Assembly: GCF_026393345.1 (NCBI RefSeq)
Contig: NZ_JAPLAI010000040.1
Location: 1-61,851, forward strand
Source of the DNA: Microbacterium sp.
GTDB taxonomy: Bacteria > Actinomycetota > Actinomycetes > Actinomycetales > Microbacteriaceae
Length of the DNA stretch: 61,851 nt
Direction of reading: 5' to 3'
In this document: piece after piece, positions 16,213-23,797 of the stretch
Numbering within the stretch: position 1 is the first letter of the stretch
Layout: each line of letters opens with the position of its first letter
The notes under the pieces: model-generated
The model's input: only the letters and a program-made list of their open reading frames with translations
Database searches by the model: none
Told to the model about the DNA's origin: nothing
Made by a program: the position numbers and the translations under genes

Positions 16213-18231
16213 TCAGCGCATGGCCTCGCCGATGTAGGAGTACTTCAGGAACACCTCGGACGCGATCCCCGCCTCTTCCAGCACGCCCTGCACCGCGGTG
16301 AGCATGTAGCGGGAATCCCAGCCCATGTAGAGGGAGCGGGTCTCATCGAGCACATCCCACTGGCCGTTCCACGCCTGGCCCTCGTAGACCGGTCCGCCGT
16401 GGCGGGCGCTGTAGGTGAGCACGGCGTCGCGTGAGTCAGCCCAGAGCCGCTTAAACACACGGTTGAAGAGGTACTTGATGTCCGGCACCTCCCAGTGCTC
16501 GCCGCGGTACTCCACGTACGCGTACTCGCGCTCCCAGCCGCGTGGCCAGCCGCGGCGACGCACCGCATCCAGGATGGGGGTGAGGCCGTCGTCGTCGATC
16601 GCCGTGACCCGTGGCCGGGCCCACAACGCCACCAGCCGCGCGGTGAGTTCCTCGGTCCGCTCGGCCATGGCCGCCGTGCCCCAGGTCTCCCGCTCGCTGA
16701 GCGCCGCGGTCAGCGGGATGCGGCTGCGCGCGTAGAGGAGGCGCTTCTCGGGGAAGGACGCATCCACCGCCCGTTCCGCCAGTCGCTCCTCGAGCAGGGT
16801 GAGGTTTCCGAGGGTGCCCGCGAGTGCGCGATGGCTGTTCTGCTCGTCGTCGCTGTACTCCGCCCAGGTACGGACGCCGTCACCGCTCCAGGTGTCTGCC
16901 GGCGCGAGCGGGAACACGTGCTCCACGTCGATGTCGGCGAGGCTGTCGAGCCCGGCCAAACGCCCCAGCACGTACGACGGATGCGGGAGCTCGCCGAACT
17001 TGACCGCAACACGGACGCGCTCGTCCGAGGGGGAGATCCGCGCGATCGCGTGCCACAACGCCTCCTGTCCGTCCTCCCGGGCACGGCAGAGGCGCGCCAC
17101 GAGCCGGTCGATCGGCATCCCGACGATGCGCCGGCGCAGGAGGAGCGCCTGCACGAACTCGAGTGTCTGCAGCAGCGCGGGCCGATCGAGGGCGCCGTGC
17201 AGGTGGTCGTGGACCGCCCGCATCACCAGCGGGTACATCGATCGACCGAAGGTGTTGAGGTAGCCGAGCTGGCGGCCGAGGCCGGCGTCGGCGGCGTGGG
17301 CAGGCTCGAGCAGCACCCGGTAGATCTCCGAGTACTCCTTCCACTGCGCGGCCTGATGACGCAGCGTGCTGATGTCGAGACGGGGAAACTCGTGCCGGAA
17401 CGCGTCGTACACGCCGCGCCCGCCGGCGACCGTGACCTCGCGGCCGGTGAGCATGACGAGATAATGCCGCCAGAACTCGCCGATCGTCTCGCCGGTGTTC
17501 TCCTCGATCGGCACCCAGAACGACTGCTCGATCTCGAGTTGCTCGGCGTGCGAGAGACCCATGAGGACGTAGTTGTGGATGAGCTCGTGATCCCGCAGCG
17601 GCTCGCCGGTGGAGTTGAGACTCTCGAAGATCTGCTGCGCGTTGGCGTCGGGGCCCAGCGTGATCGCTACGTGCTCCAGGCGCTGCAGGCCCCGCCAGAT
17701 GCGGGCCACCTCATCGGGGCGGATCTGACTGCGGAAGAACGCGTAGTTGTCGTCGAACCGCGAGGCGCGGGTCGCTTCGTCCTCGGAGCGGCGGTCGAGG
17801 ACCACGCTCTCGAACACGTCGGCCCAGGCACGGTGCGGTCGTAGCTTCGTACGCGTGGGGTCATCGGGGCGCACGAGCACGCGGCGGAGGTCGGCGGCGA
17901 GCTCCGCGTCGGTGTCGCGCACGGTGTGCTGCAGCGCCGCCACGAGCAGCATGAGGGTCGTGATCCGCTGCTGCCCATCGATGAGGACGAGCTCGTCGTC
18001 GGCGGGGGAGACCTTGGTCGACAGGATCGAGGCGAGGAAGTGGGTGTGCGCATCGTCGGCGTCGGCGACCGCGCGGATATCGGCGAGGAGCTGCTCGCAG
18101 CCTCCGATGTCCCAGCGGTACTGCCGCTGGTAGACCGGCACGACGATGCTCGTCACTTCCGACGACAGCCAGGCGATGGTGCCGACGGCCGTCGCATCCA
18201 CGTTCGTGGCGGTACTCAGGGCCGTGGTCAT
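16213..18231 (-). CDS. DUF262/GmrSD-like protein, candidate restriction nuclease
   Basis: A 672-aa protein with the two halves of the GmrSD type IV restriction family. The N-terminal DUF262 domain has VPVYQRQYRW (31-40), DGQQRITT (85-92) and FESLNSTGEPL (about 202-212). This ParB-like fold binds or hydrolyses nucleotides in GmrS. A DUF1524-like His-Me nuclease region has VEHVFP (436-441) followed by LAGTLGNLTLLEE. An additional C-terminal domain of about 120 residues (from about 550) is not recognised. Known GmrSD enzymes cut glucosylated hydroxymethylcytosine phage DNA. Here the gene stands alone, with no modification enzyme nearby. A defence role is inference. ATG 18231 follows GGAGGACGAG; a TTG 22 codons upstream has no ribosome binding site. 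Confidence 0.85.
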   Translation of the reverse strand: MTTALSTATNVDATAVGTIAWLSSEVTSIVVPVYQRQYRWDIGGCEQLLADIRAVADADDAHTHFLASILSTKVSPADDELVLIDGQQRITTLMLLVAALQHTVRDTDAELAADLRRVLVRPDDPTRTKLRPHRAWADVFESVVLDRRSEDEATRASRFDDNYAFFRSQIRPDEVARIWRGLQRLEHVAITLGPDANAQQIFESLNSTGEPLRDHELIHNYVLMGLSHAEQLEIEQSFWVPIEENTGETIGEFWRHYLVMLTGREVTVAGGRGVYDAFRHEFPRLDISTLRHQAAQWKEYSEIYRVLLEPAHAADAGLGRQLGYLNTFGRSMYPLVMRAVHDHLHGALDRPALLQTLEFVQALLLRRRIVGMPIDRLVARLCRAREDGQEALWHAIARISPSDERVRVAVKFGELPHPSYVLGRLAGLDSLADIDVEHVFPLAPADTWSGDGVRTWAEYSDDEQNSHRALAGTLGNLTLLEERLAERAVDASFPEKRLLYARSRIPLTAALSERETWGTAAMAERTEELTARLVALWARPRVTAIDDDGLTPILDAVRRRGWPRGWEREYAYVEYRGEHWEVPDIKYLFNRVFKRLWADSRDAVLTYSARHGGPVYEGQAWNGQWDVLDETRSLYMGWDSRYMLTAVQGVLEEAGIASEVFLKYSYIGEAMR

Positions 18232-18338
18232 CGTGTGTCTCGTCCTCCGGAAATCGTTGGTCGCGCCGACGCAGTCACGCACCGCAGCCGGGGTCAATTT
18301 TACCGGCCACGCTCCCAGAGGCCGTCAGGACCCGCGAG

Positions 18339-18357
18339 CTAGGCTGACCTTACCTGG
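18339..18357 (+). promoter_or_regulatory. Iron-box-like (DtxR/IdeR) palindrome
   Basis: The 19-mer CTAGGCTGACCTTACCTGG agrees with the DtxR/IdeR consensus TTAGGTTAGSCTAACCTAA at about 12 of 19 positions, including both TAGG and CCT half-site cores. It lies between the divergent DUF262 gene and the oxygenase-like gene. It overlaps a possible -10 on each strand (TAGGCT 18340-18345 plus; TAAGGT 18352-18347 minus). Iron-dependent repression of one or both genes is inference. Confidence 0.5.
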
Positions 18358-18402
18358 GCCTGTAAAAACTTCGCTGGCCCCAACCGAAAGGCATGATTCG
18401 TC

Positions 18403-19176
18403 ATGGGTTACATCACGTCCGCCGCGCTCGAGGAGACCGGGTACGTCGTCCTCGACCGCTACAACCAGGAACTCGACCCCAAAGAGTGGCTGGACATCGA
18501 GTACAACGACTGGAAGTCGTCGGGCGACACCCGCTTCGCCCCGCTCGCCAGCGCCTTCGGCGAGATCGAGTGCAACGGCTTCTGGAACCACAAGCCGCCG
18601 CGCACCGACAAGGACGGCGTGTTCATCCCCTCGCAGGTCGAGAAGGCGCCGAACCTGGTTCGTCGCGCCAAGGAGCCGGGCGCAAACATCGGCCGCTGTC
18701 GCGTGATCGAGCTGCAGCCCACCCCGTACGGCGAGTGCCTGTACAACCTGCACCAGGACGACAACAACCGCCTGAACCCGGACGGCACCGGCTGGGTCGT
18801 GCGCGGGTTCTTCAACCTGTCGGACGACAAGGACAGCTTCTTCGTGCTGCGGCACAACCGGACCGATCCGGAGGGCGAGGTGCGTATCGCCCTTCCCGCC
18901 GGAGCGCAGCTGATCATCGACACGCAGCGCCTGTGGCACGCCGCCACCCACAACGGTGACGAGCCGCGGTACTGCCTCATCACGTCGTGGGAGTCCGGCC
19001 CCGAACTCGACGCGTACATCGAGAAGTACCACGGCGTGAACCACGTCGAGAGCGTGCCGATCTCGCAGGAGGAGCTCGACGCGGGGCAGGCCGAGCAGGC
19101 GCGCCGGGATGCTGCGCGCGCGGCCTACTACGCCGCCAAGGGCCAGGCCGAGGTCCAGGCCATGAGCGAGGCCTGA
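18403..19176 (+). CDS. Possible Fe(II)/2-oxoglutarate oxygenase-like protein
   Basis: I do not recognise a named family for this 257-aa soluble protein. It carries a plausible facial triad: HQD (His117, Asp119) and His179 in RLWHAATHNGDEPRY, with Arg189 ten residues later where oxoglutarate is held in many dioxygenases. Between them is a strand-rich region (WVVRGFFNLSDDKDSFFVLR), consistent with a double-stranded beta-helix. The C-terminus (205-257) is a charged helix rich in Ala, Glu and Gln. ATG 18403 follows GAAAGG. An iron-box-like palindrome lies 46 nt upstream, which fits an iron-linked enzyme, but the oxygenase assignment remains tentative. Confidence 0.7.
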   Translation: MGYITSAALEETGYVVLDRYNQELDPKEWLDIEYNDWKSSGDTRFAPLASAFGEIECNGFWNHKPPRTDKDGVFIPSQVEKAPNLVRRAKEPGANIGRCRVIELQPTPYGECLYNLHQDDNNRLNPDGTGWVVRGFFNLSDDKDSFFVLRHNRTDPEGEVRIALPAGAQLIIDTQRLWHAATHNGDEPRYCLITSWESGPELDAYIEKYHGVNHVESVPISQEELDAGQAEQARRDAARAAYYAAKGQAEVQAMSEA

Positions 19177-20704
19177 TCCGTCTCTCGCGCACACAGAAGC
19201 GCCCCGGCCGTGATGGCCGGGGCTTTCGGCGGACCGAGGCATACCCGTCGGCGCGGGAGCGGTGCGAGATGCGGTGCCCGATCCAGAAACCGAGCCCGAT
19301 GAGCCCGATGAGGCCGACGCCGAGGATCCACGGCAGGATGCTCGGCACCGCGGTGCTTGCCCCGGTCGCCAGCTGCACCGAACCGTCGGCCAGCTGGCTG
19401 TTGCCGTCCGCGAGGGACGCTGCACCGGCCTGCAGGTCGATGCTGCCGTCGAAGAGGTCTTCGGAGCCATCGGACAGGGTCGTGGCACCGGTCTTCAGTT
19501 CGGCAGCGCCCGAAGCCAGCGAGGTGGCCCCGGCCGCGAGATTTCCGGTCCCCTCGGCGAGGGAGCCCGCTCCGGCGGACAGGGTGCCCGCGCCGGCGGC
19601 GAGATTCTGCGTGCCGGTGTTGAGCCGGCTCGCGCCCGCAGCGAGGTTGTTCACGCCGGTGGAGAGCGTCTGCGCCCCGGCTGCGACCGAGTTGACGCCG
19701 TTGTTCAACGACGCCGCGCCGGCGGCGAGGGCAGGAGCGCCGGTCGCGGGACTGGCGAGGTAGCCCGTTCCCGGCCAGCCCTTGCTGGAGTCCCCATCGA
19801 TCAGTCCGTTGAGACCGCCGATCACGCTACCCACGCCATTACGGGCGCCGATCAAGCCCTGCGCGAGCTGCGGCGCGGCTCCCGCCGGCGCGGCCAGCGC
19901 GCTGATCGCGCCGGAAGAGCTCGTGAGCAGGGTCTCGATGCCGGCGGCCGCGTTCGGGTTGCTGCCGAGGTACGGTGACGCGTTCAGCGCGGCCCGGACG
20001 GCCGAGTCGTTCTGGACTGCGGAATGGAGGCTGTTGAGGCCGCCCGCCAGCGTCGGCGCCGCGGCGACCGGCACCGCAAGCGCACTGCCGGAACCTGCCA
20101 GCGTGACGACGCTCGGCGTCACACCGGCATTCAGTGCGTCGTACAGATTCGTTTGCGTGCTGTCTCGGACGGCGCGGGCGTAGGTGTCCGCCCCCACCAC
20201 GCCGTCGGACAGTCGCTGCGCACTGCTGGCCAGGGTGGTCGCGCCCGCCGCGGCCTGCTGCGCGCCCGCGGCGAGGTTCGCGGCTCCGTTCGCGGCCGTC
20301 TGCGAGCCGGTGGCGAGGGTCGCCGCACCGGAGGCGGCCGTTCCCGCCCCTGCGGCGAGCGACTGCGCACCCGTGGCGAGGCTCGTTGCGCCGGCGGCCG
20401 CGGATGCCGCGCCCGCGGACACCTTGTCGGCACCCTGCGAGGCGCTCAGCGCGCCAGCCTCGAGATCATCGGCACCTTCGGCGAGATCACTCGCTCCGTC
20501 GGACAGCGCGGTTGCGCCGTCCGCGAGTTCGATCGACCCGTCGCCGGCCTGTGAGGCGCCCGAGGAGAGTTGGTTGGCGCCGTCGGACAACTTTGCGACG
20601 GTGACGAAATAGAGCACGACCATCGCCGCGAGGAGGAGCGCCAGGACCGACACGGCGATCCGCATCCCCCATCCGTGACGGTGTGCTGTTGTAGTGCTCG
20701 ACAT
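18980..20704 (-). CDS. xxxLxxG heptad-repeat membrane protein, probable stop loss
   Basis: A protein of the X-X-X-Leu-X-X-Gly heptad class, related to the repeat part of YhgE/Pip proteins. Transmembrane segment 1 spans about residues 15-36. Then 17 heptads have Gly exactly every 7 residues (42 to 154). A non-repetitive middle of about 140 residues is followed by a second block of 18 heptads, a C-terminal transmembrane segment (PWILGVGLIGLIGLGFWIG) and a basic tail. The repeats should form a long extracytoplasmic rod anchored at both ends. ATG 20704 follows AGGGAG. The frame runs through the terminator hairpin at 19201-19223 and 197 nt into the convergent gene. A CGA codon at 19226-19228, just before the hairpin, would give a natural stop and a 492-aa protein if it were TGA. 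Function unknown. Confidence 0.8.
   Translation of the reverse strand: MSSTTTAHRHGWGMRIAVSVLALLLAAMVVLYFVTVAKLSDGANQLSSGASQAGDGSIELADGATALSDGASDLAEGADDLEAGALSASQGADKVSAGAASAAAGATSLATGAQSLAAGAGTAASGAATLATGSQTAANGAANLAAGAQQAAAGATTLASSAQRLSDGVVGADTYARAVRDSTQTNLYDALNAGVTPSVVTLAGSGSALAVPVAAAPTLAGGLNSLHSAVQNDSAVRAALNASPYLGSNPNAAAGIETLLTSSSGAISALAAPAGAAPQLAQGLIGARNGVGSVIGGLNGLIDGDSSKGWPGTGYLASPATGAPALAAGAASLNNGVNSVAAGAQTLSTGVNNLAAGASRLNTGTQNLAAGAGTLSAGAGSLAEGTGNLAAGATSLASGAAELKTGATTLSDGSEDLFDGSIDLQAGAASLADGNSQLADGSVQLATGASTAVPSILPWILGVGLIGLIGLGFWIGHRISHRSRADGYASVRRKPRPSRPGRFCVRERRIRPRSWPGPRPGPWRRSRPRAQHPGAPARPAPRRAPPARSARSRRGSRRGTSRCTRRVRGRTPTT
19201..19226 (+). terminator. Terminator after the oxygenase-like gene
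   Basis: GCCCCGGCC (19201-19209) pairs perfectly with GGCCGGGGC (19215-19223) around a GTGAT loop and is followed by TTT. It lies 24 nt after the stop at 19176. Being a palindrome between convergent genes, it could also end the heptad-repeat gene on the other strand. Confidence 0.85.
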
Positions 20705-20807
20705 TGAGGACTCCCTGTCTGCTGCCCGCGCCGTCGCGGACATCCCGGTCGCGTGAGGCTAACAGCGAATATTCAGGGATCCTCGGAGGAACTATGCCCG
20801 GTACTAA

Positions 20808-20826
20808 GTGTCACGCCACGTGACAC
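20808..20826. promoter_or_regulatory. Perfect 8-bp inverted repeat, operator-like
   Basis: GTGTCACG and CGTGACAC flank a CCA spacer. It lies in the 153-nt gap upstream of the heptad-repeat gene (start 20704, minus strand) and after the MBL gene. The symmetry suggests binding by a dimeric regulator; which one is unknown. Confidence 0.45.
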
Positions 20827-20857
20827 CCGGTTTCTTGTGTGTGGTCTACAAACGACT

Positions 20858-21496
20858 TCAGACGTCGGTGCTCTGTCCCGGTTCGAGCTCGACGAACTCG
20901 CCGCCGTTCTGCTCCACGGCCCACTGCAACCGGGCGCGACCCATCGACAGTCCGGCTCGGGAGAGCGTCATGTCATGCGTGCCGAACGCACGCGCAGGTT
21001 TGACTGCCAGCACAAAGTCCATTGCGTCGCCGATCTTGAGCCACGGCGCGCCGACGGGTGCCGCGAGGAGGGACACCGCAACGCCCTCCGGGACGACATA
21101 GGAGTCGCCGGGGTAGTAGAACTTGCCGTCGACCAGTACACCCACGTTGTCGACGACCGGGATGGACTCGTGGATCACCGCGTGACGACCGCCGAAGAAC
21201 TCGAGGTGGAACGGGCCGACATCGACTGCGTCGCCGGGTGCGACTGTAGTGATGCGGTAACCGGGCGCTGCGTGCTCGACACCCTCCGGCGCGAAGATCG
21301 GGGTGTCCGGATGCGTCGCCAGGATGCGATCGAGGTTCTCCGGCGTCCAGTGATCCACGTGCTCGTGGGTGAGGACGATCCCGACGAGTCCGTGCAGGTC
21401 GGTCAGGGGAGTGGTGAAGGTCCCCGGATCGATGACCAGCTTCTTCCCGTTCTTGTCGAGGGTGAGGGCGGCGTGCTCGTGCTTGGTCAGGCGCAT
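20858..21496 (-). CDS. MBL-fold metal-dependent hydrolase
   Basis: A 212-aa metallo-beta-lactamase-fold protein of the small UPF0173/UlaG-like group. HEHVDHWTPENL supplies the HxHxDH metal motif near residue 43, and further ligands are likely in YPGDSYVVPE (Asp) and FGTHDMTL (His). Substrates in this group include sugar-phosphate lactones and cyclic nucleotides, so none can be assigned. ATG 21496 was chosen because the family begins about there (MRLTKHEHAALTL); the longer frame is not conserved-looking and overlaps the tRNA-Glu promoter. It is divergent from tRNA-Glu. Confidence 0.85.
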   Translation of the reverse strand: MRLTKHEHAALTLDKNGKKLVIDPGTFTTPLTDLHGLVGIVLTHEHVDHWTPENLDRILATHPDTPIFAPEGVEHAAPGYRITTVAPGDAVDVGPFHLEFFGGRHAVIHESIPVVDNVGVLVDGKFYYPGDSYVVPEGVAVSLLAAPVGAPWLKIGDAMDFVLAVKPARAFGTHDMTLSRAGLSMGRARLQWAVEQNGGEFVELEPGQSTDV

Positions 21497-21568
21497 CCCT
21501 GCAGTCAACTCCTCGATCGCGGCCTCGGGCAAGCCGGTCGACGATCGACACGCGGACGCCGCCTCGAT

Positions 21569-21598
21569 TTGTCTCGTGCTCGAGAGCCATGGCATAAT
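21569..21598 (+). promoter_or_regulatory. Promoter of tRNA-Glu
   Basis: TTGTCT (21569-21574) and CATAAT (21593-21598) are 18 nt apart. Transcription would begin near 21605, about 30 nt before the tRNA. Confidence 0.6.
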
Positions 21599-21634
21599 CG
21601 AACGGTTGCGAAAACGGCAACGACGAAGTACTAG

Positions 21635-21710
21635 GGCCCCATCGTATAGCGGCCTAGTACGCTGCCCTCTCACGGCGGTAACGCGGGTTCGAATCCCGCT
21701 GGGGTCACCA
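21635..21710 (+). tRNA. tRNA-Glu (anticodon CUC), CCA encoded
   Basis: Acceptor GGCCCCA pairs with TGGGGTC (one G-U pair). The anticodon stem CTGCC/GGCGG closes loop CTCTCAC, presenting CTC, which reads GAG. T-arm GCGGG/CCCGC has loop TTCGAAT. After the discriminator A, CCA is encoded at 21708-21710. A terminator follows within 10 nt. Confidence 0.95.
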
Positions 21711-21719
21711 CACTGAAAA

Positions 21720-21745
21720 CCCCCCGGATTTCCGGGGGGTTTTTT
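21720..21745 (+). terminator. Rho-independent terminator of tRNA-Glu
   Basis: CCCCCCGG (21720-21727) pairs with CCGGGGGG (21732-21739) around ATTT, followed by six T residues. Confidence 0.95.
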
Positions 21746-21826
21746 CGTTTGCGCCTCCTGCGTGTGAGCTCCCCGACCCGCGTCCTCCTGCTCACCGACT
21801 GGAGGCTGCTGCCTGGCTCGTGATTA

Positions 21827-23740
21827 TCACGGCCGGTGCGGCGGGGACCCTACCGCCTCGGTGAGGCGCGGCGCCGGGCGCTGCACCGCCTCCGCGAGCC
21901 CACTACGCGGCCCGCCGAGTGCCCGCAGCGCATAGAGGATGGTGGTGAGGTCGACGAGTTCCTGGATGAGCGCGCCACCGACAGCAGGGATGGCGCCGGT
22001 CATCGCGATGATCATGAGGGCGATGCTCAGCCCGACGCCGATCCAGATCGCGGTGAGCGCCACCCTCATGGTGTGCCGGCCGATGGAGACCGCATCCACG
22101 ATCTTCTCGAGCGAGTCGACCAGGATGACCACATCCGCCGCATCCCCGGCCGCCGTCGCGCCCTTCGCCCCCATCGCGACGCCGATGTCGGATGCGGCGA
22201 GCACGGGCGCGTCGTTCACACCGTCGCCGACCATCATGATCGGCCGCGGACGCAGCTCACTCGCGAGGTGCACCTTTTCCGGCGGCAGCAGTTCGGCGTG
22301 GACCTCGTCGATGCCCACCTCGGCGGCAACGGACGAGGCCGTCGGCCGCGCATCCCCGGTGAGCATCACGATCCGCTGGACTCCGTTCGTCCGGAGCCAC
22401 GCGATGACGCGACCCGACTCGGGGCGGGGAGCATCGGCCAGGACCAGGACGCCGGCGAACCTGCCGTCGATGGCGACATACGCCGCGGCCTGGCCAGGGT
22501 CCAGCGTGGCCCGGGTCGTCTCCGGGGCGAGCGAGCTGACGTACGCGGGCTTCCCGACGACCACATGCCGACCGCCGAAGACCGCCTCGACGCCATTGGT
22601 GGCGACCTCGTTGGCGTCGTCGGTGGCGAGAAGTTCCATGCCACGGCCGACGGCGGCGCGTCGGATGCCGTCGGCCAGGACGTGGGACGAGTACTGCTCG
22701 GCGGATGCGGCGAGCAGCAGCACCTCCTCGGCGGTGAACCCGTCGGCCGGACGCACCTCGACGAGATCGGGCCGGCCCTCGGTCAGCGTCCCGGTCTTGT
22801 CGAACGCGACCGAGCGCACGTGCGCCAGCTGTTCGATAACGGCGCCGCTCTTCATGATCACGCCGGTCTTGGCCGCACGGGACAGTCCGGCCAGGAACGC
22901 GACCGGAGCGGCGATCAGCAGCGGGCAGGGGGTGGCGAGGACGAGGACTTCGGCGAAGCGCGTGGGATCGCCAGACAGCGCCCATCCCGTGCCGGCGAGC
23001 ACGAGTGCGACCGCGGTGAACGGGATCGCGAACCGGTCGGCGAGGCGCACGACGGGTGCGCGTGAGTCCTGCGCGCCCTGCACGAGCGCGACGATCTGCT
23101 GATACTGGCTGTCGGCGCTTCGGCGGGTCGCGCGGATGCGGACGGCGCGGGTGCCGTTGATCGCCCCCGACATCACATCCTCTCCGGCGACGCGGCTCAC
23201 CGGCAAGCTCTCGCCGGTGAGCGAAGATTCGTCGAAGGTTCCGGATGCGGTGAGCAAGACGCCGTCGACCGGCACGATCTCGGACGGGCGAACCAGGAGC
23301 AGGTCGCCGATCGCGACCTCGTCGACCGCGACATCCTGGGGCTCTTCCGCGGTTGTGCCGTGTTCGCGAATCACATGGGCGATGCGAGGGGAACGATCGA
23401 GCAGCGCTGCCAGATCACGGCGCGCGCGGCGGCCGGCGAAGGCTTCCAGCGCCTCGCCGCCCGAGAGCATGAGCACGACGATCAGCGCGGCGAGGTACTC
23501 GCCGACGGCGAGGGTCGCGATCATCGCGACGACGGCGAGGATATCGAGGCCGACATGACCGCGAAGCACATCTCGCACCATGCCGATGAGCGTCCACACG
23601 ATGAACGCCGACACCGAGATCGTCGCGATCCACCGGGCTGTCGTGGCGGACCCGGTGGCGAGCAGAACCAGGACGAGAGCGAGCACAACCAGTGACGCGG
23701 CGATCGTCGGGTAGCGCCGGATGGTGCGAATCAGGATCAC
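21827..23740 (-). CDS. P1B-type heavy-metal ATPase, TPC type
   Basis: A 637-aa cation-exporting P-type ATPase. TGES (175-178) is the actuator loop, TPCPLLIAAP (270-279) the metal-binding helix, DKTGT (Asp314) the phosphorylation site, and GDGVNDAP the hinge. The TPC(X)6P pattern is that of the P1B-5 group, linked in the literature to nickel, cobalt or iron. There is no N-terminal heavy-metal domain. The usual SEHPL motif reads SSHVL (His353-Val354), a natural-looking variant. GTG 23740 lies 57 nt after the histidine-kinase stop on the same strand, so it probably ends the same operon as the sensor and the flavin redox genes. Metal specificity is inferred only. Confidence 0.92.
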   Translation of the reverse strand: MILIRTIRRYPTIAASLVVLALVLVLLATGSATTARWIATISVSAFIVWTLIGMVRDVLRGHVGLDILAVVAMIATLAVGEYLAALIVVLMLSGGEALEAFAGRRARRDLAALLDRSPRIAHVIREHGTTAEEPQDVAVDEVAIGDLLLVRPSEIVPVDGVLLTASGTFDESSLTGESLPVSRVAGEDVMSGAINGTRAVRIRATRRSADSQYQQIVALVQGAQDSRAPVVRLADRFAIPFTAVALVLAGTGWALSGDPTRFAEVLVLATPCPLLIAAPVAFLAGLSRAAKTGVIMKSGAVIEQLAHVRSVAFDKTGTLTEGRPDLVEVRPADGFTAEEVLLLAASAEQYSSHVLADGIRRAAVGRGMELLATDDANEVATNGVEAVFGGRHVVVGKPAYVSSLAPETTRATLDPGQAAAYVAIDGRFAGVLVLADAPRPESGRVIAWLRTNGVQRIVMLTGDARPTASSVAAEVGIDEVHAELLPPEKVHLASELRPRPIMMVGDGVNDAPVLAASDIGVAMGAKGATAAGDAADVVILVDSLEKIVDAVSIGRHTMRVALTAIWIGVGLSIALMIIAMTGAIPAVGGALIQELVDLTTILYALRALGGPRSGLAEAVQRPAPRLTEAVGSPPHRP

Positions 23741-23797
23741 GATCTCAGCCTGGCGCTTCGGCGGAGCTGTCGCCAGCGCGGCACATCGGCATCCGGT

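Noticed and set aside
18232..18297. TTG start 22 codons upstream for the DUF262 protein
   Set aside because: No ribosome binding site precedes it, the extra residues do not resemble the family, and ATG 18231 has GGAGGACGAG upstream.
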